Shown in pieces: positions 50,307-58,882 of a stretch of 64,000 nt of DNA. This stretch comes from Thermoactinospora rubra (GTDB lineage Bacteria; Actinomycetota; Actinomycetes; Streptosporangiales; Streptosporangiaceae). Within the stretch, counting starts at the first letter, position 1, and each line of letters begins with the position of its first letter. The DNA lies in NCBI RefSeq assembly GCF_002093975.1, contig NZ_MSZZ01000022.1, forward strand, positions 124,001 to 188,000, read 5' to 3'. A program made the translations under genes and the position numbers. The notes beneath the pieces are model-generated. The model did no database searches. It was not told where the DNA came from and worked only from the letters and a program-made list of their open reading frames with translations.

Positions 50307-51248
50307 TCAGGCGGCCGAGGAGGCCATCTTCCGCAGCCGGGCCAGCGCGTCGCGCTCGATGCGGCGCGCCCGGTCGCGGCCGATGCCGTAGCGCTCCCCC
50401 ACCTCGGTGAGGGTGTGCTCGCGGCCGTCCACCAGCCCGTAGCGCCAGCGCAGCATGTCGCGGGTGGCGCCCTCCAGACCGGTCAGCCACTCGTCCAGCC
50501 GCTCCCGCTCGATGCTGTCGATCGCCTGCTGCTCCGGGTCGGCCCAGGTCTCATCCGCGATCATGTCGCCCAGCTCGGTCTCGTCCTCGTCGCCCACGCC
50601 CAGCTGGAGCGAGACCGGGTCGGAGGCCCAGCGGCGCAGCTCGCGCACCCGCTCGATGGGCAGGTCGAGCACCTCGGCCAGCTCGTCGTCGCTCGGCTCG
50701 ACGTCCAGCTCGGCCAGCATGTCGCGGCGCACCCGCATCAGCCGGGTCATCTGCTCGCCGGCGTGCGTGGGCAGCCGAACCGGGCGGGCCTGCTCGTGGA
50801 TCGCGCGCCCCACCGACTGGCGGATCCACCACGTGGCGTAGGTCGAGAACTTGTAGCCGCGCCGGTAGTCGAACTTCTCCACCGCGCGGACCAGGCCCAG
50901 GTTCCCCTCCTGGACCAGGTCGATCAGCGGCATCCCGCGGCCGGAGTACTTGCGCGCCACGGCCACCACCAGCCGCAGGTTGGCCTGGATGAACTCCTCC
51001 TTGGCCCGCTGTCCGGAGATCGCCAGGCGCTCGAGCTCCTCGTCCGTGGCGTCCCCGATGCGCGGCTCCGTGCCTCCCCCGTCCAGCAACTGCTCGGCGA
51101 AGAGCCCCGCTTCGATGCGCTTGGCGAGCTCGACCTCCTCCTCCGCGGTGAGGAGCGGGACCTTCCCGATCTCCGCCAGGTAGGTCCCGAGCAGGTCGCG
51201 TTCCGCGGCCGCCTGCTCCTGCGTGCGATTCCCCGTAGGCCTTGCCAT
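50307..51248 (-). CDS. Group 2 RNA polymerase sigma factor (HrdD/SigB-like)
   Basis: This 313-residue sigma-70 protein has region 1.2 (LGTYLAEIGKVPLLTAEEEV), region 2 (RKYSGRGMPLIDLVQEGNLG, then KFDYRRGYKFSTYATWWIRQ), region 3 and a full region 4 ending in the helix-turn-helix ERYGIGRDRARRIERDALAR. The acidic region 1.1 of the essential principal sigma is absent, which places it in group 2 (non-essential, principal-like; HrdD or mycobacterial SigB type). It should read promoters like those of the principal sigma under stress or stationary conditions. No anti-sigma gene is adjacent. Confidence 0.88.
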   Translation of the reverse strand: MARPTGNRTQEQAAAERDLLGTYLAEIGKVPLLTAEEEVELAKRIEAGLFAEQLLDGGGTEPRIGDATDEELERLAISGQRAKEEFIQANLRLVVAVARKYSGRGMPLIDLVQEGNLGLVRAVEKFDYRRGYKFSTYATWWIRQSVGRAIHEQARPVRLPTHAGEQMTRLMRVRRDMLAELDVEPSDDELAEVLDLPIERVRELRRWASDPVSLQLGVGDEDETELGDMIADETWADPEQQAIDSIERERLDEWLTGLEGATRDMLRWRYGLVDGREHTLTEVGERYGIGRDRARRIERDALARLRKMASSAA

Positions 51249-51346
51249 CCCCAGGCACCTCGTTCCCGCAGCTGCGTTCTATACCCCGGCAACGTTTCGC
51301 CCGATGCAAAGATTCCCTCAAGGGGTACGCCTGGAGGACGGTTCTG

Positions 51347-51367
51347 CTCCTCCTCCTTCAGGAGGAG
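51347..51367 (-). terminator. Hairpin at the end of hutI
   Basis: CTCCTCCT and AGGAGGAG form an 8-bp stem with a 5-base loop that includes the last codons and stop of hutI. It probably ends the amidohydrolase-hutF-hutI transcript; no U-run follows on the minus strand. Confidence 0.4.
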
Positions 51368-52479
51368 ACGACCCGGCGCACCAGCGGCACCCCGGGGCGG
51401 TAGGCGAGGTGGACGTAGGAGGGCGCGTCGAGGATCACCAGGTCGGCGCGCGATCCGGGACGCAGGACGCCCACGTCGTCACGTCGCAGCGCCCTCGCTC
51501 CGCCGTACGTGGCGGCCCTGACGGCCTCCAGCGGGGTCATGCCCATCTCCCGTACGGCCAGCGCGATGCAGAAGGGCATGGAGGTGGTGTAGGAGGAGCC
51601 CGGGTTGCAGTCGGTGGCCAGGGCGACGGTCACACCCGCGTCCAGCAGCCGGCGCGCGTCCGGGTACGGCGAGCGGGTGGAGAACTCCGCGCCCGGCAGC
51701 AGCGTGGCGACCGTGCCGGAGGAGGCCAGGGCGTCGACGTCGGCGTCGGTGAGGTGCGTGCAGTGGTCGGCCGAGGCCGCGCCGAGCTCGCACGCGATCT
51801 GGACGCCGGGCCCCTCGCCCAGCTGGTTGGCGTGCACGCGCGGCAGCAGCCCGGCCTTGACGCCGGCGGTCAGGATCTCCCGGGTCTGGTCGCCGTCGAA
51901 GGCGCCGCGCTCGCAGAAGACGTCCACCCATTTGGCGTACGGCGCGCACGCGGCGAGCATCTCGCCGGTCACCAGCCGGACGTAGTCGTCGGCGGGCATG
52001 TCGGCGGGCACCACGTGGGCGCCCAGGAAGGTCGTCTCCTCGGTGTGCCGGGCGGCGATGGCCAGCGAGCGGCGCTCGTCCTCCACCGTGAGCCCGTAGC
52101 CGCTCTTGATCTCCACGGTCGTGGTGCCCTGCCGCCGCATCTCCTCCAGCAGCCGGGCCGTGCCGCGCTCCAGCGTGGCGTCGTCCGCGGCCCTGGTGGC
52201 GGCCACCGTGGTCCGGATCCCGCCCGCCGTGTACGGCCGGCCGGACATGCGGGCGTTGAACTCCTCGGTGCGGTCGCCCGCGAAGACCAGGTGGGCGTGG
52301 CTGTCGACGAAGCCGGGGATGACGCAGCCGCCCCGGGCGTCCTCGCGCTCGTCGGCCGCCGGGGCGCGGCTGGAGGGGCCGACCCAGGCGACCCTGCCGT
52401 GCTCGATCACCAGCGCCGCGTCACGGTGCTCCTCGTGCCCGTCGAACAGCAGCCCGATCCCGTCCACGAGCAGGCTCAT
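51358..52479 (-). CDS. hutI: Imidazolonepropionase
   Basis: This 373-residue amidohydrolase hydrolyses 4-imidazolone-5-propionate to formiminoglutamate, the third step of histidine breakdown. Metal ligands appear as IPGFVDSHAHLVFAGDRTEE near residue 57, then the central His of LPRVHANQLGEG, DHCTHL, and the Asp of LATDCNPGSSYTTSM, a HutI signature. The ATG at 52479 overlaps the hutF stop. It is the last gene of the amidohydrolase-hutF-hutI operon. Confidence 0.92.
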   Translation of the reverse strand: MSLLVDGIGLLFDGHEEHRDAALVIEHGRVAWVGPSSRAPAADEREDARGGCVIPGFVDSHAHLVFAGDRTEEFNARMSGRPYTAGGIRTTVAATRAADDATLERGTARLLEEMRRQGTTTVEIKSGYGLTVEDERRSLAIAARHTEETTFLGAHVVPADMPADDYVRLVTGEMLAACAPYAKWVDVFCERGAFDGDQTREILTAGVKAGLLPRVHANQLGEGPGVQIACELGAASADHCTHLTDADVDALASSGTVATLLPGAEFSTRSPYPDARRLLDAGVTVALATDCNPGSSYTTSMPFCIALAVREMGMTPLEAVRAATYGGARALRRDDVGVLRPGSRADLVILDAPSYVHLAYRPGVPLVRRVVSS

Positions 52480-53819
52480 CCGATCGCCTCTCTCAGCGCT
52501 TCCTTCAACGCCTGTTTCAACATCGTCCCGACGTCGCCCAGCACGTGCCGCCCGTCCTCCACGACGCGGCGCCCGCCGGACACCACGCTGTGCACGTCGG
52601 CCGCCGTCGCCGCGAACACCACCGTCTCGACGGCCGTCTCGCGGGTGGCGCCGGCCGTACGGACCGAGTCCAGGCGGATGGAGACCAGGTCGGCCCAGGC
52701 GCCGGGCACCAGCAGCCCCGCGTCGGGGAAGCCGAGCGAGGAGTGGCCCACGCCGGTCGCGGCCGACAGCAGCTCGTGCGCCTGCCAGTGGCCGCGCCGC
52801 TGGGTGGCCAGGCGCTCGTCGAGCTCCACCGCCCTGGCCTCCTCCAGCAGGTCGACGACGGCGTGGCTGTCGGAGCCCAGCGTGATCGGCGAGCCGCGCT
52901 CGAACAGCGTCCTGGCCGGGCCGATGCCGTCGGCCAGGTCCCGCTCGGTGGTGGGGCACATGCACACGTGGGTCCTCGACTGGCCCAGCAGCTCGATGTC
53001 GACGTCCGACAGGTGGGTGGCGTGGACCGCGGTGGAGCGGGGGCCCAGGGCGCCGTGTTCGGCGAGCACCTGGACGGGGCTGGCGGCGTACATCTGCACG
53101 CAGGCGTCGTTCTCGGCCCGCTGCTCCGACACGTGGGCGTGCAGCGGGGCGGCGTGCTTGTGGGAGAACTCCACCACGACGGGCATCTGCTCGGGCGGCA
53201 CCGCGCGCACCGAGTGGATGGCCGCGCCGATCTCCACGTCGCGCTGCCCGTCGTAGGCGGCGGCCAGCGCCTCCACGCGGGAGGCCCACCGGTCGGCCGT
53301 GCCGTCGCCGAACCGGAGCTGGACCCCCTGCAGCCCGGCGCCGATCCCGCCCGTCAAGTAGCAGGTGTCCAGCAGGGCGATGCGCAGCCCCGCCTCGCGC
53401 GCCGCCCGGACCAGCGCGTGCCCCATCTCGTTGGGGTCGGAGTACGGCTCGCCGCCCGGCCCGTGGTGCAGGTAGTGGAACTCGCCCACGCAGGTGACGC
53501 CGGCCAGCGCCATCTCGGCGTAGACGGCTCTGGCCAGCGCGTAGTAGGAGTCGGGGTCGAGGGCGGCGGCGGTCTCGTACATCTGGTCGCGCCAGGTCCA
53601 GAAGTCGCCCTTGCCGCGCTGGGTCCGGCCCCGCAGCGCCCGGTGGAAGGCGTGGGAGTGCGCGTTGGCCATGCCGGGGACGGTCAGCCCGGGCAGCCGG
53701 ACCGCGTCGTGGGCGGGGCCCTGGTCGACGCGGGAGATGCGCTCGCCGTCGGTCTCGATCAGCACGCTCTCGGTGACGCCGTCGGCCAGCCAAGCGTACT
53801 CGCACCAGTAGGTGGTCAT
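52476..53819 (-). CDS. hutF: Formimidoylglutamate deiminase
   Basis: This 447-residue amidohydrolase-fold enzyme converts N-formimidoyl-glutamate to N-formyl-glutamate plus ammonia. HutF marks are PGMANAHSHAFHRALRGRTQ near residue 50, the GEFHYLHHGPGGEPY stretch, LHAHVSEQ, HATHLSD and GSDSHAVVDLLEE. It overlaps both neighbours by 4 bases. HutF sends the pathway through formylglutamate, so a deformylase is needed; the M20 hydrolase upstream is the local candidate. Confidence 0.92.
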   Translation of the reverse strand: MTTYWCEYAWLADGVTESVLIETDGERISRVDQGPAHDAVRLPGLTVPGMANAHSHAFHRALRGRTQRGKGDFWTWRDQMYETAAALDPDSYYALARAVYAEMALAGVTCVGEFHYLHHGPGGEPYSDPNEMGHALVRAAREAGLRIALLDTCYLTGGIGAGLQGVQLRFGDGTADRWASRVEALAAAYDGQRDVEIGAAIHSVRAVPPEQMPVVVEFSHKHAAPLHAHVSEQRAENDACVQMYAASPVQVLAEHGALGPRSTAVHATHLSDVDIELLGQSRTHVCMCPTTERDLADGIGPARTLFERGSPITLGSDSHAVVDLLEEARAVELDERLATQRRGHWQAHELLSAATGVGHSSLGFPDAGLLVPGAWADLVSIRLDSVRTAGATRETAVETVVFAATAADVHSVVSGGRRVVEDGRHVLGDVGTMLKQALKEALREAIG

Positions 53820-54985
53820 CGGGTCAGCTCCTCCAGCGCGGCCGCCAAGGCGGTCACGCCCGCCTCGCAGTCGGATCGCTCCGCGTGTTCGTCGGGCGAA
53901 TGGGAAATACCCGTCGGATTACGGACGAAAAGCATCGCGCTGGGTACCCCTGCCGACGCGAGGATCCCGGCGTCGTGCCCGGCTCCCGTGGGCAGGGCGG
54001 GCACCTCCACGCCGAGCCCCCGCCCCGCCGCCCGCGCGACCCTCTCCCGCAGGCCCAGGTCGAAGTCGACGACGGGCGTCCAGGACTCCTCCCGCACCTC
54101 GGCGCCCTCGGCCAGCTCCGCCACCAGCGCCCGCACCTCGCGCTCCCCGGGCCCGCGGGCGTCCAGCCAGCCGGTCACCAGGCCCGGGATCGCGTTGGCG
54201 TTGTTGGGCGAGACGCGGACCTTGCCGAAGGTGGCCACGACGCCGTGGCGGACCGCCGCCTCCCGCGCGGCCAGCACCTTGGCCGCGTAGGCGAGCATGG
54301 GGTCGTCGCGGTCCTCCAGCCGCGTGGTGCCCGCGTGGTTGGCCTGGCCGCGGAAGTCGAAGCGCCACCGCCCGTGCGGCCAGATCGCGCTGGCCACCCC
54401 GACCGGCGCGCCCAGGTCCACCAGCCCGCGGCCCTGCTCGATGTGCAGCTCCACGAACACGCCGACGTGCCCCAGGGTCTCCGGGTCCGCGCCGAGCTCC
54501 TCCGGCTTGCGACCGGCGCGCGACAGCACGTCGGCCAGCGTGTCGCCCGCGTCGTCGGTCAGCGCGAGGGCCCGCCCGGGGTCCAGCACGCCCGTCAGCA
54601 GCCGCGAGCCCATGCAGGGCACGCCGAACCTGGCGCCCTCCTCGTCGGTGAAGCAGGCCACCCCCAGCGGCCTGCCGGGGACGAAGCCCCGGCTCCTGAG
54701 CAGGTCGAGGGCCGCGAACGCCGACACCACGCCCAGCGGGCCGTCGAAGGCGCCGCCCTGCCGTACCGAGTCCAGGTGGCTGCCGGTGACCACGCCGGGC
54801 CGCCGGGAGGGGTCGCCCCACCAGGCCCACAGGTTGCCGTTGCGGTCTTCGCGCAGGTCCAGCCCGCGCCGGGCGGCCTGGTCGGCGAACCACTCGCGCA
54901 GTCGCATGTCGGCGGGCGACCAGGCGTCCCGCACATAGCCGCCGGTGCCGGGGTCCCGGCCGATGTCCGCGAGGTCTTCGAGCAT
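53816..54985 (-). CDS. M20 amidohydrolase (annotated as allantoate amidohydrolase type) of the hut operon
   Basis: This 389-residue M20 peptidase-fold zinc enzyme has metal-site motifs VVTGSHLDSVRQGGAFDG near residue 68, FTDEEGARFG, ELHIEQGRGL and GAGHDAG. These are the ligands and catalytic Glu of the allantoate amidohydrolase/N-carbamoyl-amino-acid hydrolase group. In actinomycete hut clusters this gene occupies the place of hutG, so hydrolysis of N-formylglutamate to glutamate is the likely job. The ATG at 54985 was chosen because an operator lies just upstream; the in-frame GTG at 55015 would begin inside it. It overlaps hutF by 4 bases. Confidence 0.8.
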   Translation of the reverse strand: MLEDLADIGRDPGTGGYVRDAWSPADMRLREWFADQAARRGLDLREDRNGNLWAWWGDPSRRPGVVTGSHLDSVRQGGAFDGPLGVVSAFAALDLLRSRGFVPGRPLGVACFTDEEGARFGVPCMGSRLLTGVLDPGRALALTDDAGDTLADVLSRAGRKPEELGADPETLGHVGVFVELHIEQGRGLVDLGAPVGVASAIWPHGRWRFDFRGQANHAGTTRLEDRDDPMLAYAAKVLAAREAAVRHGVVATFGKVRVSPNNANAIPGLVTGWLDARGPGEREVRALVAELAEGAEVREESWTPVVDFDLGLRERVARAAGRGLGVEVPALPTGAGHDAGILASAGVPSAMLFVRNPTGISHSPDEHAERSDCEAGVTALAAALEELTR

Positions 54986-54997
54986 GGACCCACTGTA

Positions 54998-55015
54998 GTG
55001 AATAGCTTCATTCAC
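54998..55015 (-). promoter_or_regulatory. Hut operator, site 1
   Basis: GTGAATGAAGCTATTCAC (minus strand) has arms GTGAAT/ATTCAC around 6 bases. It lies 13 bases before the M20 amidohydrolase start and matches the site before hutU at 16 of 18 positions. It overlaps the stop codon of the upstream SDR gene. The RpiR regulator encoded next to hutU is the likely binder. Confidence 0.7.
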
Positions 55016-55698
55016 GACACGGGGCCGCTCCGGGGACGCAGCGTGAGCTCGGTCAGGTGCGCGTCGGGACCGGCGGTCACGGCGGCCACGATCGCCCTGG
55101 CGACGGTCTCGGCCTGCAGGTACTTCTCCGGCTCGTACGGCCCGCCCTCCTGCTCGCGCACGCTGCGCTGCATGTCGGTGTCCACGCGGCCCGGGTAGAC
55201 CGTGGTGACGCGCAGCGACGGCTCCTCCAGGCGCAGGGCGTCGGCGAAGGCGCGCAGGGCGAACTTGCTGGCCGCGTACGAGGCCCAGCCGGGGTTGGCG
55301 CGCTGCCCCGAGCCGGAGTTCACGCACACCACGTGCCCTCCGGCGGCCCGCAGCGCCGGCAGCAGCAGCCTGGTCAGCTCGGCGACGGCGACCACGTTGA
55401 CCTCCATCGTGTCGCGCCACACCTGGGCGGGCGTGTCGGCCACGCGGCCCAGCCGTACCGTCCCGGCGCTGTGGACGAGCACGTCGAGCAGGTCGACGCC
55501 GGCCACGTCCCGCTCGGTCACCGCCGTGAGCTCCACCGGCCAGGCCCTGGCCTCGGGCAGCTCGGCGGCCAGCTTCTCCAGCCGTGTGCGGTCGCGTCCG
55601 CCCAGGATCAGCCGGTGGGTCGGGGCCAGCGCCCGCGCCACCGCCTCGCCCACTCCCCGGGAGGCCCCCGTCACCAGCGCAGTCGGTCGTTCAGCCAT
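55012..55698 (-). CDS. Short-chain dehydrogenase/reductase
   Basis: This 228-residue classical SDR has the NAD(P) motif TGASRGVGEAVARAL at about residue 10, HSAG at the NNAG position, the catalytic Ser in VVCVNSGSGQRANPG and the catalytic YAASK. A conserved PGRVDTDMQ stretch follows. The ATG at 55698 starts the family sequence. It reads toward the M20/hut operon but the hut operator overlaps its stop, so it is probably a separate unit. It diverges from a PadR regulator across 55 bases. Substrate is unknown. Confidence 0.85.
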   Translation of the reverse strand: MAERPTALVTGASRGVGEAVARALAPTHRLILGGRDRTRLEKLAAELPEARAWPVELTAVTERDVAGVDLLDVLVHSAGTVRLGRVADTPAQVWRDTMEVNVVAVAELTRLLLPALRAAGGHVVCVNSGSGQRANPGWASYAASKFALRAFADALRLEEPSLRVTTVYPGRVDTDMQRSVREQEGGPYEPEKYLQAETVARAIVAAVTAGPDAHLTELTLRPRSGPVS

Positions 55699-55717
55699 GC
55701 CCGCCAGCCTAAAGCCG

Positions 55718-55754
55718 TTGACACGGTACTCAAATTTGAATACAAACTTGAGTA
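55718..55754 (+). promoter_or_regulatory. PadR promoter and operator
   Basis: A perfect -35 TTGACA (55718-55723) is followed after 17 bases by TACAAA (55741-55746). Transcription would begin about at the PadR ATG (55754), implying a leaderless mRNA. The palindrome TCAAATTTGA (55730-55739) and the arms TACTCAA (55727) and TTGAGTA (55748) overlie the promoter. Confidence 0.65.
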
Positions 55755-56284
55755 TGTCCTCGACCCGGCTGCTCATCCTCGGCACCCTGCTGGACGAGCC
55801 GCGCAACGGCTACCAGGTGCGGCGGATCCTCGAGATGTGGGGCGCCAACCACTGGGCCAACGTCGCGTTCGGGTCGATCTACCACGGGCTCGGCAAGATG
55901 GCCGACGAAGGGCTCCTCGACGTCGTCGAGCAGGGCAAGGGCGGCAAGACCGTCTACGCCGTGACCGACGTGGGCCGCCAGGAGTTCTACCGGCTGCTGC
56001 TGACCGCCTGGACGCAGCTGCAGCCCATCGTGGACCCGTTCCAGGTCGCCATGACCTTCATGAACCGCCTGGGCAAGGGCGACCTGCTGGCCGCGCTGCG
56101 CACCCGGATCGACCAGCTCAAGCTGTCCATCGGCATGTGCGAGCGGGCGATCGGCGCCAAGCAGTCCTACGGCGCGCCCCGCCACATCGACGAGAACCTC
56201 AAGCTCAACATGAAGATGCTGCGGGCCCAGCTGGAGTGGTGCGAAGAGGCCGTCAAGCGGGTCGAGGACGACGAGCTCCCCTGA
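55754..56284 (+). CDS. PadR-family transcriptional regulator
   Basis: This 176-residue protein has an N-terminal winged helix (RLLILGTLLDEPRNGYQVRR, then SIYHGLGKMADEGLLDVVEQ) and a C-terminal helical dimerisation domain rich in Met and Leu (LRTRIDQLKLSIGMCERAIG). It is followed after 15 bases by a DrrAB-like exporter, so it probably controls that exporter and itself, as PadR/LmrR proteins do. The divergent SDR gene may also be under its control through the shared 55 bases. The ATG at 55754 has no ribosome site, fitting a leaderless transcript. Confidence 0.87.
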   Translation: MSSTRLLILGTLLDEPRNGYQVRRILEMWGANHWANVAFGSIYHGLGKMADEGLLDVVEQGKGGKTVYAVTDVGRQEFYRLLLTAWTQLQPIVDPFQVAMTFMNRLGKGDLLAALRTRIDQLKLSIGMCERAIGAKQSYGAPRHIDENLKLNMKMLRAQLEWCEEAVKRVEDDELP

Positions 56285-56299
56285 CCGAGGAGAACCCTC

Positions 56300-57253
56300 A
56301 TGATGATCAACGCGCACGGGTTGCGCAAAACCTTCACCACGCGCTCGCGCAAGGGCAGCCAGACCGTCGAGGCGGTCAGGGGCGTGGACTTAGAGGTCCA
56401 GCGGGGCGAGATCTACGGCGTCCTCGGACCCAACGGCGCCGGGAAGACCACCACCATCCGCATGCTCGCCACGCTCATCGCCCCCGACGCCGGCACGGCC
56501 ACCGTCGCCGGCCACGACCTGCTCAAGCAGCCGCGGGAGATCCGGCGGCGGCTGGGCTACGTCAGCCAGGCCGGCGGGGTCGACGACATGTCCACGCCCC
56601 GGGCGCAGCTGCTGTTCGCCGCCAGGCTGTACGGCGTGGCCGACCCCGCCGCCGCGGCCGAGGAGGTGCTGAAGACCTTCGACCTGGCCGAGCTGGCCGA
56701 CCGGCCGGGCCGTACCCTCTCCGGCGGCCAGAAGCGCCGCGTCTCCCTCGCGCTCGGCCTGGTCCACACCCCGCCGCTGCTGTTCCTCGACGAGCCGACC
56801 ACCGGCCTGGACCCGCAGAACCGCGCCAACCTCTGGGACAGGATCAGGCAGCTGCGCGACCAGGGCACCACCGTGCTGCTGAGCACCCACTACCTGGAGG
56901 AGGCCGACGCCCTGTGCGACCGGCTGGCCATCGTCGACCACGGCGTGGTCGTGGCCGAGGGCACGCCCGGCACGCTCAAGCGGGAGCTGTCCGGCGACGT
57001 GATCACGCTCCGCCTCGACGACGCCGCGCGCGGCGCCGAGGTCCTGCGCCCCTACGCCAAGGAGACCCGCCTGGACGGGGAGTTGCTGCGCGTCTACGCC
57101 GACGACGGCGAGCACGCCCTGCCGTCCATGCTGCGCACGCTGGAGGAGCACGGGCTCGGCCTGAAGTCCGTGGCGCTCGACCGATCCACCCTCGACGACG
57201 TCTTCCTGGCCAAGACCGGCCGTTCCCTGCGCGACACCGGAGCCGCCGCATGA
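56300..57253 (+). CDS. ABC exporter ATP-binding protein (DrrA-like)
   Basis: This 317-residue ATPase has Walker A GPNGAGKTT at about residue 43, LSGGQKRRVSLALGL, Walker B LLFLDEPTTGLDPQNR and the H-loop STHYLEEAD. The C-terminal DrrA-type end is KSVALDRSTLDDVFLAKTGR. GAGGAG lies before the ATG. It is the second gene of the PadR operon and overlaps the permease gene by 4 bases. Likely role is export of a toxic hydrophobic compound sensed by the PadR protein. Confidence 0.88.
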   Translation: MMINAHGLRKTFTTRSRKGSQTVEAVRGVDLEVQRGEIYGVLGPNGAGKTTTIRMLATLIAPDAGTATVAGHDLLKQPREIRRRLGYVSQAGGVDDMSTPRAQLLFAARLYGVADPAAAAEEVLKTFDLAELADRPGRTLSGGQKRRVSLALGLVHTPPLLFLDEPTTGLDPQNRANLWDRIRQLRDQGTTVLLSTHYLEEADALCDRLAIVDHGVVVAEGTPGTLKRELSGDVITLRLDDAARGAEVLRPYAKETRLDGELLRVYADDGEHALPSMLRTLEEHGLGLKSVALDRSTLDDVFLAKTGRSLRDTGAAA

Positions 57254-57996
57254 TCCGCGACACGCTGCTGTTCTTCCGCTACGAGATGGCCAAGACCTTC
57301 AGGAACCCCGTCTGGCCCCTGTTCGGCATCCTGCAGCCGGTCCTGTACCTGCTGATGTTCGCCCCGCTGACCAAGGGGCTCGTGGGCGGCTCGGAGGTCG
57401 AGGCGCTGCGGGCGTTCACCCCGGCCGCGCTCATGATGATCGCCGTGTTCGGGTCGCTGTTCACCGGCTTCGGGCTGATCGCCGACCTGCGCAACGGCTC
57501 GCTGGAACGGCTGGCCGTCAGCCCGGCCTGGCGTCCGGCGCTGGTGCTCGGCCGGGTCCTGCGCGACATGGTCACGCTCGTGGTGCAGGCCCTGCTGGTG
57601 TTCGCCGTGGCCGCGCTCATGGGGCTGCGGGTGGGACCGGTCGAGCTGGTGCTGATGCTGCTGCTCATGGCCGCCACCGGGCTGTTCGCCTCCAGCCTGT
57701 CGCAGGGGCTCGCGCTGGCCGTGCGGGACGAGAACGGCATGTCCCAGACGCTCAATCTGTTCATGCTGCCCGTCATGCTGCTGGCCGGGCTGTTCATCCC
57801 GATCGCGTTCGCGCCGGAGTGGATGCAGACGATCGCGCCGGTCAACCCGCTCTACCACGCGGCCGAGGCCGGGCGGGCGCTGTTCGCCGGACGGCTGGGG
57901 GACAGCGAGATCCCGATCGCGTTCGGGCTGTTCATCGCGCTGGCGGCGCTGACGACGACCTGGTCGGTGCGGTCGCTGCGCAGGATCGCGGGCTAA
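57250..57996 (+). CDS. ABC-2 type exporter permease (DrrB-like)
   Basis: This 248-residue membrane protein has about six membrane segments. Typical ABC-2 stretches are ETLLFFRYEM-like RDTLLFFRYEMAKTFRNPVW, DLRNGSLERLAVSPAWRPAL and MSQTLNLFMLPVMLLAGLFI. It is coupled to the ATPase upstream and its stop overlaps the convergent RpiR gene by 4 bases. It provides the channel of the PadR-controlled exporter. Confidence 0.86.
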   Translation: MIRDTLLFFRYEMAKTFRNPVWPLFGILQPVLYLLMFAPLTKGLVGGSEVEALRAFTPAALMMIAVFGSLFTGFGLIADLRNGSLERLAVSPAWRPALVLGRVLRDMVTLVVQALLVFAVAALMGLRVGPVELVLMLLLMAATGLFASSLSQGLALAVRDENGMSQTLNLFMLPVMLLAGLFIPIAFAPEWMQTIAPVNPLYHAAEAGRALFAGRLGDSEIPIAFGLFIALAALTTTWSVRSLRRIAG

Positions 57997-58796
57997 CCCG
58001 GCTCGAAGGTGCCCGCCTCCTCGGCCAGCCGCTCGTACTCCTCCAGGCGCTTACGGGTCCGCAACGGCTCGGCGTCGGCCATGGCCTCGACCAGGGCCAT
58101 GGCCAGGGCGAGGGGCGCGGCGTGGGAGTCGAACACCAGCCGGTCGCCGACGGGCGCGTCGAGCAGGACCTCGGCGGGCAGGCCGGGCCGGTCGGCGATG
58201 ACGGCCCGCTTCAGGCCCGCCTTCTCCGCGAACCTCAGGGCGTGGACGGCTTCCGCGGGATACCTCGGCAGCACGAAGGCGACCATCCACTCGGCTCCCG
58301 CGTTCCTGGCGGCGTGCAGGGCGTCGAGCAGTTCCGAGCCGCCGTGGGTGAGCAGGCGGACGTCCGGGTGGATGCGCCGGGCGTAGTAGGCGAAGGTCGT
58401 CGCCAGGCCGGAGGAGACGCGCAGGCCGACGACGGGCAGGGGCGCGCCGGCGGCCAGGTCCTTGCCGAGGGACTGCAGGGGCAGGCTCGCGAGCCGGTCC
58501 TTGAGGGCGCGGAGGTTGCGGATCTCGCCGTCGATCGCGCTCTCGATGAGGTCGGGCTGCGGCCTGGCGCCCAGGACGAGGGGGCGCAGGGCGTTGCGCA
58601 GCTCGGGGTAGCCGGCGAAGCCGAGCGCCACGGCGAACCTCGTCACCGACGGCTGGCTCACTCCGGCCCGTTCGGCGAGCTCGACGCTGGACAGGAAGAT
58701 CGCCTCGGTGAGGTGCTCCGACAGGTAGTGCGCGATCCGCCGCTGCACGGGCGACAACCTGCGCCCGTGCAGCAACTCGTCGAGGCTGCCGGCCAT
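57993..58796 (-). CDS. RpiR-family regulator of histidine utilisation
   Basis: This 267-residue regulator has an N-terminal HTH_6 domain (about residues 1-80; LSPVQRRIAHYLSEHLTEAI, then LAERAGVSQPSVTRFAVALG) and a C-terminal SIS domain (about 125-260; PLPVVGLRVSSGLATTFAYY). GGAGGG lies before the ATG at 58796. It follows hutU by 86 bases on the same strand. Known RpiR proteins sense phosphosugars, so use of a hut intermediate as effector would be a departure. The shared palindromes at 54998 and 60545 are the expected targets. Confidence 0.85.
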   Translation of the reverse strand: MAGSLDELLHGRRLSPVQRRIAHYLSEHLTEAIFLSSVELAERAGVSQPSVTRFAVALGFAGYPELRNALRPLVLGARPQPDLIESAIDGEIRNLRALKDRLASLPLQSLGKDLAAGAPLPVVGLRVSSGLATTFAYYARRIHPDVRLLTHGGSELLDALHAARNAGAEWMVAFVLPRYPAEAVHALRFAEKAGLKRAVIADRPGLPAEVLLDAPVGDRLVFDSHAAPLALAMALVEAMADAEPLRTRKRLEEYERLAEEAGTFEPG

Positions 58797-58882
58797 GCCG
58801 GGCCCTCCTCTCTCGTGGCTGTGCCCGTGCCGTGCCCGTCCCGGCGTGCCCCGCCGTACGGCCCGCGCACCCCGGCGGGCGG

